Positions 7,473 to 15,287 of a stretch of DNA of 64,000 nt are shown here, piece after piece. The position numbers and the translations under genes are program-made. Source of the DNA: Paenibacillus thalictri (lineage in GTDB: Bacteria > Bacillota > Bacilli > Paenibacillales > NBRC-103111); contig NZ_SIRE01000007.1 of NCBI RefSeq assembly GCF_004307995.1, positions 62,001 through 126,000 on the forward strand, in the 5' to 3' direction. Positions within the stretch are counted from its first letter, which is position 1. Each line of letters begins with the position of its first letter. Below the pieces are notes generated by a model. It made no database searches, was not told the origin of the DNA, and saw only the letters and a program-made list of their open reading frames with translations.

Positions 7473-9074
7473 ATGTACAAGAAAATGTTGGGATTTGCCG
7501 TTATGTTCTTGTTCGCAACCGCCGGAAACGCTTATGCCTACGACGTTCCCATGTTCACTTACAAGGATGTGGCGGAACAAGCTTGGGAAAAAGATTACGT
7601 GTACACCTTATCGGCGCTCGGTATTATTGAGGGGTATCCTGATTCCCGCTATCATTCCGAAGATGCGTTGTCCCGGGAAGCCTTTATCAAGCTTTTGGTC
7701 ACTACGGCCAAGCTGGATATTTCTCATGCTTCGGGGACCGTGCCTGCGGACGCGGCCGACCGCTGGTCGACACCATACATAGCTGCCGCTTCGGAGCGGC
7801 ACTGGATCGAATTTATGGTGAATAAAGCCGGCGAATTGAAACCGGAACAGCAGATCACACGCGAAGAAGTGGCTGCCGTCGTCGGCAAGTATCTACTTGA
7901 TAAGGCGGGAATGACCGGCTCGCAGTGGTTATCGGGAGATTGGACGAAGGAACGGGATAAACGAGCGTTTGTCGACATTTCAAAAATGGATGCAAATCTC
8001 GCTCCGTACGTGTTTTACACGGTAAACCGGACCGTCATGGAAGGGGATACTCAAGGCTTCCGTCCGAAAAGCGGATTGACCCGCAGCGAAGCCGCGGCCG
8101 TGATTTACCGCCTGATCGATATGGAAGCGGCCGAGAAGAAATTGGAAGTGACGGGATTTTACGCGATCAAATCGAGTCCTGCCATCGGGCGCATGCCGAT
8201 CGTCGACAAAGTCGTGATGGGCTGGTCCCATCTCGAATACGATACAGCGGGGACGGCCAAGCTGGGCACAGATACTACCACCTACAAAGTTCCAGATGGG
8301 TACGCGGACGTGGTGAAGTCAGCCGAACAGGCGCATGTCCAAAAAGAACTGATGGTTTTTTATAATGATGGCAAGAAACTTTCGTTATTTTTGCAAGACG
8401 GGCCAGCGCAGAAGGCGTTTATCGGCCAGCTCGTCACCAAACTCGGCGATCCAGCATTCGGTTTTTCCGGTGTTTCCTTGGATTTTGAAGGGTTGATGGA
8501 TGCATCGGATGCGCCGAATTATTTGCAATTTGTCCGGAATGTAAAAGCGGCCATAGGCAGCAAAACCCTCACCGTTTCCGTACCAACGGATTATTATTAT
8601 AAAGGCTACGATTTAAAGGGGCTCGGCGAAACGGCCGACAGCCTTAACTTGATGGCCTACGATTTTACGCATGATGATTCGAAACTTCCTTCGGCTCCGT
8701 TGCCTCTCGTCAGGGACGGGGTGGAAAGGGCGCTCAGACAAGGTGTGCCGGCCAGCAAGCTGGTGCTCGGCATTTCCAAGCAGGCGAACCAGTGGATCAC
8801 AACAAATGACAAAGTGACAACGGCAGAGCCAGGCATTGACCTGGTGGAAAAACGCCTCGCGGATCCGGAGGCTTCCAAAACCTGGACCATGCCTTATTTC
8901 TTGAAGCTGATCCAATACCAGGTTGGAGACACTGCGAACCAAATTTATTATGAAGACACGCAAAGCATCGCCAAAAAAATCTGGCTCGCCAAAGTCTATA
9001 ACCTCAAAGGCATTTCCCTCTGGCATATGGGTAATTTCACCGCATCGGACTGGGATACGATCGAAAAAAGGTAG
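7473..9074 (+). CDS. Secreted S-layer-homology protein with GH18-like C-terminal domain
   Basis: 533 residues from ATG 7473 (site AGAAGG; a GTG at 7464 overlaps that site). Residues 1-22 are a signal peptide ending near NAYA. Three SLH units follow (DVAEQAWEKDYVYTLSALGIIEGYP; DRWSTPYIAAASERHWIE; DANLAPYVFYTVNRTVMEGD), which bind pyruvylated secondary wall polymer. The C-terminal ~310 residues have the glycoside hydrolase 18 barrel pattern: GVSLDFEGL keeps the last Asp-x-Glu of the DxxDxDxE motif, then LNLMAYDF and KGISLWHMGN. It resembles spore/cell-wall GH18 proteins such as YaaH/YdhD-type hydrolases, so a wall-bound glucosaminidase role is likely. Confidence 0.85.
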   Translation: MYKKMLGFAVMFLFATAGNAYAYDVPMFTYKDVAEQAWEKDYVYTLSALGIIEGYPDSRYHSEDALSREAFIKLLVTTAKLDISHASGTVPADAADRWSTPYIAAASERHWIEFMVNKAGELKPEQQITREEVAAVVGKYLLDKAGMTGSQWLSGDWTKERDKRAFVDISKMDANLAPYVFYTVNRTVMEGDTQGFRPKSGLTRSEAAAVIYRLIDMEAAEKKLEVTGFYAIKSSPAIGRMPIVDKVVMGWSHLEYDTAGTAKLGTDTTTYKVPDGYADVVKSAEQAHVQKELMVFYNDGKKLSLFLQDGPAQKAFIGQLVTKLGDPAFGFSGVSLDFEGLMDASDAPNYLQFVRNVKAAIGSKTLTVSVPTDYYYKGYDLKGLGETADSLNLMAYDFTHDDSKLPSAPLPLVRDGVERALRQGVPASKLVLGISKQANQWITTNDKVTTAEPGIDLVEKRLADPEASKTWTMPYFLKLIQYQVGDTANQIYYEDTQSIAKKIWLAKVYNLKGISLWHMGNFTASDWDTIEKR

Positions 9075-9091
9075 TAGGAAAGGGGGGCATC

Positions 9092-9856
9092 ATGTCAATC
9101 CCAAAATACGAAAGTGATAGAGGGCATTTTCTAAAAGAATTAATGAATTTGATGGTGCCAGTAAAGGGAGGAACCGTTGAATTACGTGATTATGTTAACA
9201 CGAATAAATGGCTTAGTTCTAATTATACGTTATCGAACCCTGGAAGTAATAAAAAGGCTGTTACATGGACTGAAACGATCGAACCTTTCCATGTAATGAA
9301 GTATCCGGTAACACAGCAGTTGTATCATTTTGTCGTGCATGAAGAAGCAATAGAGCCGATTGTGAATAACCTGCCCATTACGGAAGTTTCGTGGATGGAT
9401 TCGCTTGCCTTTTGTAATGAATTGTCCAGAATGCTGGGCAGGACTGAATGCTACACAATCACAAATGAAAGTGAGAACACGATATATAACAAGACAGCGA
9501 ATGGCTTTCGATTACTATCAGACGCTGAATGGCAATATGCGTGTAAAGCGGGAACCACGGGATATCGGTATGCAAGAATTGAGCAAATTGCATGGTATCA
9601 AGAGAACTCCAATGGATCAGTCCATCAAGTAGGACAACTGCTTCCTAATCCATGGGGGCTTTTTGATATGATTGGGAACGTCTGGGAATGGTGCTGGGAT
9701 CTATATGATACTGAACGATATGGGAACTATAGGGTCTTCCGGGGAGGCAGTTGGGCTGAAGTTGCGAACAACTGTGGTTCTACGAGTAGAAGGAAAAGCA
9801 TGCCCGATTTCAAGATAGATGAGAGCACGATCTCGAGCATGCCGAGATTGAATTAA
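9092..9856 (+). CDS. Formylglycine-generating-enzyme-like (SUMF1/FGE-sulfatase domain) protein
   Basis: 254 residues, ATG with GGAAAGGGGGG upstream, 17 bases after the preceding stop. Typical blocks of the C-type-lectin-like FGE fold are present: EPFHVMKYPVTQQLYHFV, PITEVSWMDSLAFCNELS, GFRLLSDAEWQYACKAG, PWGLFDMIGNVWEWCWD and FRGGSW. True FGEs use two active-site cysteines in the C-terminal segment; here only one Cys (NNCGSTSRR) is found there. It may therefore be a non-catalytic relative rather than the activator of the sulfatase at 12596-14008. The gene is clearly more AT-rich than its neighbours, hinting at acquisition. Confidence 0.75.
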   Translation: MSIPKYESDRGHFLKELMNLMVPVKGGTVELRDYVNTNKWLSSNYTLSNPGSNKKAVTWTETIEPFHVMKYPVTQQLYHFVVHEEAIEPIVNNLPITEVSWMDSLAFCNELSRMLGRTECYTITNESENTIYNKTANGFRLLSDAEWQYACKAGTTGYRYARIEQIAWYQENSNGSVHQVGQLLPNPWGLFDMIGNVWEWCWDLYDTERYGNYRVFRGGSWAEVANNCGSTSRRKSMPDFKIDESTISSMPRLN

Positions 9857-9864
9857 ACTCGCCG

Positions 9865-9896
9865 TGAGGGCCATCCTGCAAAGGATTGCCCTCACC
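9865..9896 (+). terminator. Terminator-like hairpin
   Basis: Perfect 8-base stem GTGAGGGC / GCCCTCAC with a 16-base loop just after the FGE-like gene; only a short T-run follows, so termination strength is doubtful. Confidence 0.5.
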
Positions 9897-10020
9897 TTTG
9901 CCATCATAGATAATGCGGAGAACCGTATCATATAGTAAAACAAGGAAACTGTGCTATGCTAACGGTACATGAATAGTCAGTGGATTATTGCCGCAACAGC
10001 GGTGGGGAATGAGGCTGGTG

Positions 10021-11142
10021 ATGCAAATGTCGAATAACAGTCGACTTACAAATTCACAGACCCTAGCAATTGAACATATCAATCAATACGCTAGTTCTCG
10101 AAAGGCAGCTGCTCAAGCATCAATTAAAGAAATTCTCCAGATGTCAAATATTTCACTGAGCACTTTTGAGGATGCGATCTCCAAGCTTCAGTCGAATGCG
10201 AGGGTTGCATTACATTTTCATCCGGATCGTCCGGTTGCAGACACGAAATGCGTGGCCCAAGTGTTACTTGAACAAGGAAGCTACAAGAGTCAGTTCGAAA
10301 CTCGAATTTCCAATGGCAGCGTCTCGGCTTACCCAGGCGGCGCGCGGGACATTTGGGAGAGAAAGTTTTTTGGCGGGGCTTACCAGTCGGAGGGCGTGGC
10401 TAACAGTGAGCGACCAAAGTATGGTGCTCTAGATTTAATGTTACACCCGGATGGGCCGGCTCCACGGTTCGGGTCGTGTTATTTTCTTCTCAATCCAAGT
10501 GCTTCCTATCGTTGCACGTACTCTTATGGTGGGTCGCAAGATAATCCACCGGAAAAAGGTACTTATGAGGAACTCGATGACATTTTAGCCGCGATATTTA
10601 AAGATGCATTTTTCCGCGAGTATGCGATAGGAGAAAAGAATCTAACTCCGAGGAAATTGGTTGATCAACTATTGTTCAACCTTGAACGCCCTTTCGCGGA
10701 TCCATCGGAACGGAAGCCTAGTCGAAACCTTAACCACTTTATCGAGGTCCAAGTTCATGGTGATATATCCCTTAAAGATGATGTAGTAATACTTGTCGCC
10801 GATCCTTCGTTCAAAGGAACATACGTAGGAAAACTTATAGAGCAAATATGCTTGAAATATTCTATTGAACTATTTTGGCATATGGGGTTTTCCATGCAGG
10901 TAGAGGAAGTTCCTCCGAATTTTAGGGGACCGACCATGCCTACCCTTGCCAGACGAATAGCGAAGAGTGGTTATATCGATGCTAGTGTGATTGGGGATGC
11001 TGTAAATAATTTGAAACGCAGCCCGGCATTATGGAGCGACAGAGGGAACAATGAAGAGGTGCTTCAAGAATTAAAATACATATGGCATGTACTAGTACGA
11101 TTTGGGAAAACTTTCCTAATAAATGAAAAATCAATTTATTAA
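10021..11142 (+). CDS. DUF3626 family protein
   Basis: About 373 residues from ATG 10021; in-frame starts at 9988 (TTG) and 10009 (ATG) are also possible because no upstream site is decisive. The segments LHFHPDRP, GSYKSQFETRISNG, GGARDIWERKFFGGAYQ and RPKYGALDLMLHPDGPAPRFGSCYF are those I recall for DUF3626, a family without known function. It has no signal peptide and no membrane segment. Codon use and AT content match the FGE-like and MerR/SDR genes on each side rather than the GC-richer sugar genes. It stands between two terminators and so is probably a single-gene unit. Confidence 0.8.
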   Translation: MQMSNNSRLTNSQTLAIEHINQYASSRKAAAQASIKEILQMSNISLSTFEDAISKLQSNARVALHFHPDRPVADTKCVAQVLLEQGSYKSQFETRISNGSVSAYPGGARDIWERKFFGGAYQSEGVANSERPKYGALDLMLHPDGPAPRFGSCYFLLNPSASYRCTYSYGGSQDNPPEKGTYEELDDILAAIFKDAFFREYAIGEKNLTPRKLVDQLLFNLERPFADPSERKPSRNLNHFIEVQVHGDISLKDDVVILVADPSFKGTYVGKLIEQICLKYSIELFWHMGFSMQVEEVPPNFRGPTMPTLARRIAKSGYIDASVIGDAVNNLKRSPALWSDRGNNEEVLQELKYIWHVLVRFGKTFLINEKSIY

Positions 11143-11160
11143 ACACGATACGAAAATTGT

Positions 11161-11190
11161 GAGCTGCTGTGAGAGCAGCTCTCTTTTATT
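11161..11190 (+). terminator. Rho-independent terminator
   Basis: Eight-base stem GAGCTGCT / AGCAGCTC with a 5-base loop and a TCTTTTATTT tail, 18 bases after the DUF3626 stop. Confidence 0.75.
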
Positions 11191-11227
11191 TGAAGTAACT
11201 GGCAGCATTACTTAACAACAACTACTC

Positions 11228-11258
11228 TTGACCTTCACATGATGTGATGGTTTAGAAT
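11228..11258 (+). promoter_or_regulatory. MerR-type promoter with central dyad operator
   Basis: A -35 box TTGACC (11228-11233) and a -10 box TAGAAT (11253-11258) are separated by 19 bases, longer than the usual 17 but typical of promoters that MerR proteins activate by DNA distortion. A 21-bp imperfect palindrome (11231-11251; core TCACATgATGTGA) fills the spacer. The merR gene starts 27 bases downstream, indicating autoregulation together with the SDR gene. Confidence 0.7.
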
Positions 11259-11284
11259 GATTGTAAAAAAAGGGAGGGTTCACT

Positions 11285-11662
11285 ATACATATTAGTGAGT
11301 TTTCAAGAAGGACAGGTGTGAGTCTGCGTTCTTTGAGGTATTACGAAGAATGGAAATTATTAAATCCCACTCGCTTGGAGAATGGCTATCGAGATTACGC
11401 TGAATCTGATATTAAAAAAGTTGAATTGATCCAACTTTACTTTAGCCTTGGACTCACGGCGAAAGAAATAATGGATTTCTTTGACTGCTTATTCCAAAAC
11501 GGAGAAAAACGACAATGTCTCCCTAATGCTATAGAAGTCGGAGAAAGAAAATTAGGTGTGATTAAGAACCAAATCGAAATTTTACGTAAAGCCGAGTCTC
11601 AATTAGAAAAAAGTATATTTCGGTGGAGACATTTGATCAGCCAAACGGAGGACCTAAAATGA
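11285..11662 (+). CDS. MerR-family transcriptional regulator (apparent ATA start)
   Basis: 125 residues if read from ATA 11285, 6 bases after a strong AGGGAGGG site. The MerR helix-turn-helix (ISEFSRRTGVSLRSLRYYEEWKLL) begins two codons later, so a start at the next usable codon (GTG 11318) would delete half of the DNA-binding helix. Either ATA is used as a rare start codon or an ATG has mutated. The C-terminal part is a coiled-coil dimer helix (EVGERKLGVIKNQIEILRK). The effector site has Cys in GEKRQCLPN only. The stop codon overlaps the SDR start (ATGA), so the two are translated together. Confidence 0.8.
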   Translation: MHISEFSRRTGVSLRSLRYYEEWKLLNPTRLENGYRDYAESDIKKVELIQLYFSLGLTAKEIMDFFDCLFQNGEKRQCLPNAIEVGERKLGVIKNQIEILRKAESQLEKSIFRWRHLISQTEDLK

Positions 11663-12387
11663 ATGAGGTTAAACCACGAATTGCATTAGTTACCGGGGGG
11701 AACCGAGGAATCGGAAGGGAAATCGTTCGACAACTGTCCCTGAAAGGCATCAAAGTGTTGAGCGGATGTCGGGACGAGGAGAAGGGAAGAAAGGCAGTTG
11801 AACAATTGAGCAAAGCTGGGGTATCGGTTGAGTTGGAAGTAGTTGATATGGCTAATCACGAAAGCATCGTCCAGATAATGGAGCGTGTGAAAAAAAAGTA
11901 CGGTCGACTTGATATACTTGTGAATAATGCAGGGGTTATTCTCGATAGAGGAACTTCCATCTTGAACGTAAATGAAACCGTTATGAAAGAAACATTTGAG
12001 ACCAATTACTTTGGGGTTCTGAATCTAATTCAAGCTGCCGTGCCATTGATGAAAGAACATAACTATGGTCGTATTGTTAATATATCGTCGGGATTGGGAT
12101 CTTTTCAAGTTCATCAAGGCTTGTTGGGTTTAAAGGGAAGTTCATCCGCTTATCGAATCTCAAAAACGATGGTCAACGCTTTAACTTGTCTGGTCGCTCA
12201 TGATGTGGCTGATATGGGTATTAAAGTAAATGCCGCTTGTCCTGGCAGTGTACAGACGGATATGGGAGGGACAGATGCTCCGCTAACTGTCGCAGAAGGA
12301 GCAGATACTGCCGTGTGGCTGGCTACGCTTGATGAAAACGGTCCAAATGGCGGTTTTTTTCGTAATCGTATGAAAGCTGAATGGTAA
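11659..12387 (+). CDS. SDR-family NAD(P)-dependent oxidoreductase
   Basis: 242 residues from ATG 11659, GGAGGA 7 bases upstream, 4-base overlap with the merR stop. Classical SDR motifs: TGGNRGIG (about 12-19) for the dinucleotide, NNAG (89-92), catalytic Ser in NISSG (near 143), and YRISK (Tyr165, Lys169). The basic residue in the glycine motif and at GCRDEE favours NADP. It reduces or oxidises a carbonyl compound in the cytoplasm. Coupling with a MerR regulator is common for carbonyl or drug stress enzymes, so a detoxification role is plausible (inference). Confidence 0.88.
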   Translation: MNEVKPRIALVTGGNRGIGREIVRQLSLKGIKVLSGCRDEEKGRKAVEQLSKAGVSVELEVVDMANHESIVQIMERVKKKYGRLDILVNNAGVILDRGTSILNVNETVMKETFETNYFGVLNLIQAAVPLMKEHNYGRIVNISSGLGSFQVHQGLLGLKGSSSAYRISKTMVNALTCLVAHDVADMGIKVNAACPGSVQTDMGGTDAPLTVAEGADTAVWLATLDENGPNGGFFRNRMKAEW

Positions 12388-12435
12388 ACTTTATTTAAAC
12401 TAATGTCCCTTAAGGCCAAAAATGCTTCTCCAGAT

Positions 12436-12466
12436 GAAAAAAAGCGCCCCCAAGCAAGTGGAGGCT
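12436..12466 (-). terminator. Possible terminator of the sulfatase gene
   Basis: Read on the minus strand, an imperfect hairpin (AGCCTCCA... TTGGGGGCGCT) is followed by seven T. It lies 130 bases beyond the sulfatase stop, so the assignment is tentative. Confidence 0.4.
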
Positions 12467-12595
12467 GCTGAAGATGCTATGTGTGAACGGATCACTTTAC
12501 CGGCCTCGGCAAGCTGCAAGCAGGCTCAGAAGCCTGTGTGCAGCTTTGTGTTTGCCGCTGTGTTTGGTCTGGCTATACTTATGTGACGGACGGCT

Positions 12596-14008
12596 TTAGC
12601 GAACCGGATTTAGTGTAGCCGTCCTTAAAATAATCCGGTCTTCGGTCCAATGATCCCGATACCAGCTGCAGCTTTCGAAAGTGTCGTTCACTTCGCCCAT
12701 CTTCGCTTCCAGCATTGTGCGGAATTTGCGGATGACCGGCTCATAATCCGGATGTTCCGCCAGATTATTCATCTGGTACGGATCGGCCGTGTGATCAAAC
12801 AACAGCTCCTTGCGATCCGAACGGTATACGGCATATGTGTATTGCTTGCTGCGCAGGGCCCTCCACTCATGCCCGTCCGACCAGCTGGCCGTTGCTCCTG
12901 TGCCTTGCAGGAAAGCGGCTTCCGGCTCCTCGCCCTTTTGGCCAAAAGCAAACGGGCTCAAATCCATCCCTTCCACTTCATCGGGCACTGGCATTTCCAG
13001 CATGGACAGCAGGGTCGGCATAATATCGCAAGTATTCAGACAGACGTCCGATTCGGCGCCTTGCGGAACCTTTCCCGGCCAACGGAGCAAGAAAGGCACG
13101 CGGCTCGCTTCCTCATAGAAAATATTTTTACCTTTCCGTCCATGGGCTCCGAACAGTTCGCCATGATCCGACGTAAAGATGAAGATCGTGTTGTCCCTGA
13201 GTCCCAGATCATCAACCGCCTTCATCAATCTGCCGATATTCCAATCCAAATTAGCCGTCATGGCATAATACACCTTAAGCCAGTTCGTAATCTGCGTCCG
13301 CTCTTCAGAACCCAGCTTAGCCCAGTTATCCGCATAAGGATCGTTGTGGTCCATATAATTCGGCGGCAGCGCGAACTCCACGTCCTTGAATTTCTCATAA
13401 TACTCCGGCGGCACATTGCCGATATCCCACGGATCGTGCGGCGTGCCCAGCGATAAAAACATCGCAAACGGCTTATCCGCAGCCGCCTTCTCCTTGAGCT
13501 GTTCGATGGCCATGCTGGTCTGCCCGTCCGGCTCGTAACCCTCCATCGGAATTTTCTCTGCCGTATCGGTGTGGTAATACATGTTGTAGTATTCATGGTG
13601 AAAATTGTAGGCTGCCCAGAATCCGTCAAAGCCCAGCCGATACTCTCCCGGAGGAATAAACGAGTTGCGAGGTTCATAATGATGGCCAAGTTCATTGGCC
13701 CATAGGTGCCATTTGCCTATATAGGCGGTTTCGTAACCTTGTTCGTGGAGCACATGTGCAAAAGCGCGATGGTTTGGGTTCATACGAATTTCATTGATGA
13801 CCATTCCGGTGCTAGTTGTATATTTGCCGGTAAACAATGTAGCCCTATACGGGGCGCAAACCGGGTGACCGGATATCGCGTTGGAAAAGCTTAGCGCTTC
13901 CTTCGAAAGGCTGTCGATATTGGGCGTCAGCGCTTTGCTGTCGCCGGCGTAACCGCAGGAAGACAAGCGCAGTTGATCCGCGAATACATAAACCAAATTT
14001 GGCTTCAA
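12596..14008 (-). CDS. Type I sulfatase (Cys-type, FGly-dependent)
   Basis: 470 residues from TTG 14008, giving the usual start MKPNLVYVFADQ with AAGGAG 8 bases upstream; a GTG at 14017 overlaps that site. The alkaline-phosphatase fold is evident: metal-binding ADQ near residue 11, the sulfatase signature CAPYRATLFTG with Cys51 (C-x-P-x-R, the residue converted to formylglycine), GKWHLW, and TSDHGELFGAHG. No signal peptide is seen, so it works in the cytoplasm on imported sulfated saccharides. A divergent AraC gene starts 180 bases away and probably controls it. An FGE or AtsB-type maturase is needed; the FGE-like protein at 9092 lacks one catalytic Cys. Confidence 0.9.
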   Translation of the reverse strand: MKPNLVYVFADQLRLSSCGYAGDSKALTPNIDSLSKEALSFSNAISGHPVCAPYRATLFTGKYTTSTGMVINEIRMNPNHRAFAHVLHEQGYETAYIGKWHLWANELGHHYEPRNSFIPPGEYRLGFDGFWAAYNFHHEYYNMYYHTDTAEKIPMEGYEPDGQTSMAIEQLKEKAAADKPFAMFLSLGTPHDPWDIGNVPPEYYEKFKDVEFALPPNYMDHNDPYADNWAKLGSEERTQITNWLKVYYAMTANLDWNIGRLMKAVDDLGLRDNTIFIFTSDHGELFGAHGRKGKNIFYEEASRVPFLLRWPGKVPQGAESDVCLNTCDIMPTLLSMLEMPVPDEVEGMDLSPFAFGQKGEEPEAAFLQGTGATASWSDGHEWRALRSKQYTYAVYRSDRKELLFDHTADPYQMNNLAEHPDYEPVIRKFRTMLEAKMGEVNDTFESCSWYRDHWTEDRIILRTATLNPVR

Positions 14009-14188
14009 ATCACTCACTCCTTATTTCGCTGCATAGCGGACTCTACCTATTATGTTAATTCGCAGAGTGGCTAGGCAAAATAGAGGAAAGGGAACAATTG
14101 GTGTGCAAAAGGGACAACATCTACCCGATCTAGCGATTCGCTATGTTACAATAGAACCATACGTTAAGATGAACTCAAGGAGAATTTT

Positions 14189-15004
14189 ATGAAACACGGC
14201 GATCTGCACGTTGTCCCTTTTGTCCAAAAACTGCCGGTTTACGTCGCCATGTTTGGCATCAATTATTGTCATGCCGACTATTTCAATATGCGGGATTCAT
14301 CGCCGCTCACCGTACTTGCTTATGTGCTGAAGGGACAAGGCAGCGTGACGATCGATGCCCTGACCTTCCGTCCGAAAGCGGGAGATGTCTTTATATTGCC
14401 GAAAGATTCTTACCATAAGGTGACGGCAGATGCCGATCAAGAGGAATATTGGACTTATTTATGGTTTAATATCAAGGGGAATGTTCTGCAGCTTTTTGAG
14501 TCGTTCCAGCTTCACCAAACATTCCATATTCCCGAAGCTCCGTTTGAAAACTTGTTCCACAAAGGCTTCGAGCTTGTCGCGCAGCATGGCGAGAATGGTG
14601 AACGGCTCCAGATGGAGCTGTTGTTGGCTTGCACGGAAATGGTCGCCCAGTTGTCGGGGCTGATGGAGAAAAGACAAGCCCAGTACTCCATCGAAGTGCA
14701 GAAAATGCAGCAATATTTAAACCGGCTGGAGGCGGCCCCCTTCCATTCCGAGCATATGAGCCGTCATTTTGCCATGTCCTTCAAGCAAATCAACCGATCC
14801 TTCAAGAAAGAAACAGGCACAACCGTCTACAATTATTTGCTCTGCAAAAAAATCGACAAAGCCAAAATGCTGCTGCAGGACACTTCAATGGCCGTGAGTG
14901 AAATCGCCTATCGTATCGGTTATGCGGATGCGCATTATTTTTCCAATGTGTTTAAAAGGAAAACAGGCGTCACACCTACGGAATACCGCAAGCGAAAAAC
15001 ATAG
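14189..15004 (+). CDS. AraC-family transcriptional regulator
   Basis: 271 residues, ATG with CAAGGAGA upstream. The N-terminal domain is a cupin-like AraC sensor (VLAYVLKGQGSVTIDALTFRPKAGDVFILPKDSYHKV). The C-terminal ~100 residues hold the double helix-turn-helix ending MAVSEIAYRIGYADAHYFSNVFKRKTGVTPTEYR, of AraC/XylS type. It is divergent from the sulfatase gene, so it is the likely activator of that gene in response to the sulfated sugar or its product. Confidence 0.9.
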   Translation: MKHGDLHVVPFVQKLPVYVAMFGINYCHADYFNMRDSSPLTVLAYVLKGQGSVTIDALTFRPKAGDVFILPKDSYHKVTADADQEEYWTYLWFNIKGNVLQLFESFQLHQTFHIPEAPFENLFHKGFELVAQHGENGERLQMELLLACTEMVAQLSGLMEKRQAQYSIEVQKMQQYLNRLEAAPFHSEHMSRHFAMSFKQINRSFKKETGTTVYNYLLCKKIDKAKMLLQDTSMAVSEIAYRIGYADAHYFSNVFKRKTGVTPTEYRKRKT

Positions 15005-15287
15005 CAGACGCAAATTCCATGTCTATCGAACAGCCGGTTGTTTCCGTCCCACATGTGGATTTTCCGTAAGCGTCAACTAGTTTCCACCTTAAGGCGGGAG
15101 CAGGCACGACGCATGCGGCGCCAGGAGTGATCGGAGTCGGTTGCGGTGCAAACCGGCCAAAAGTGCGGATCCCCTCCTATAGCTTTCAGCGCACCCGAAT
15201 CCCAAGCGTCCCATCGCGGTGCCGAACCCGCTAAAGCGGCTTATATAGGCGAACTTTCGGTCATTCGCCGCCCGTAAATCTCGATCA

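Noticed and set aside
12650-13456. 268-codon open frame on the plus strand opposite the sulfatase gene
   Set aside because: It mirrors the sulfatase in antisense, has no ribosome site or recognisable domain, and its composition (Arg, His, Ile rich) is that of a shadow frame.
15005-15287. Bidirectional terminator between the AraC and aminotransferase genes
   Set aside because: A GGCGAA/TTCGCC hairpin at 15248-15269 exists but lacks T-runs on either side.
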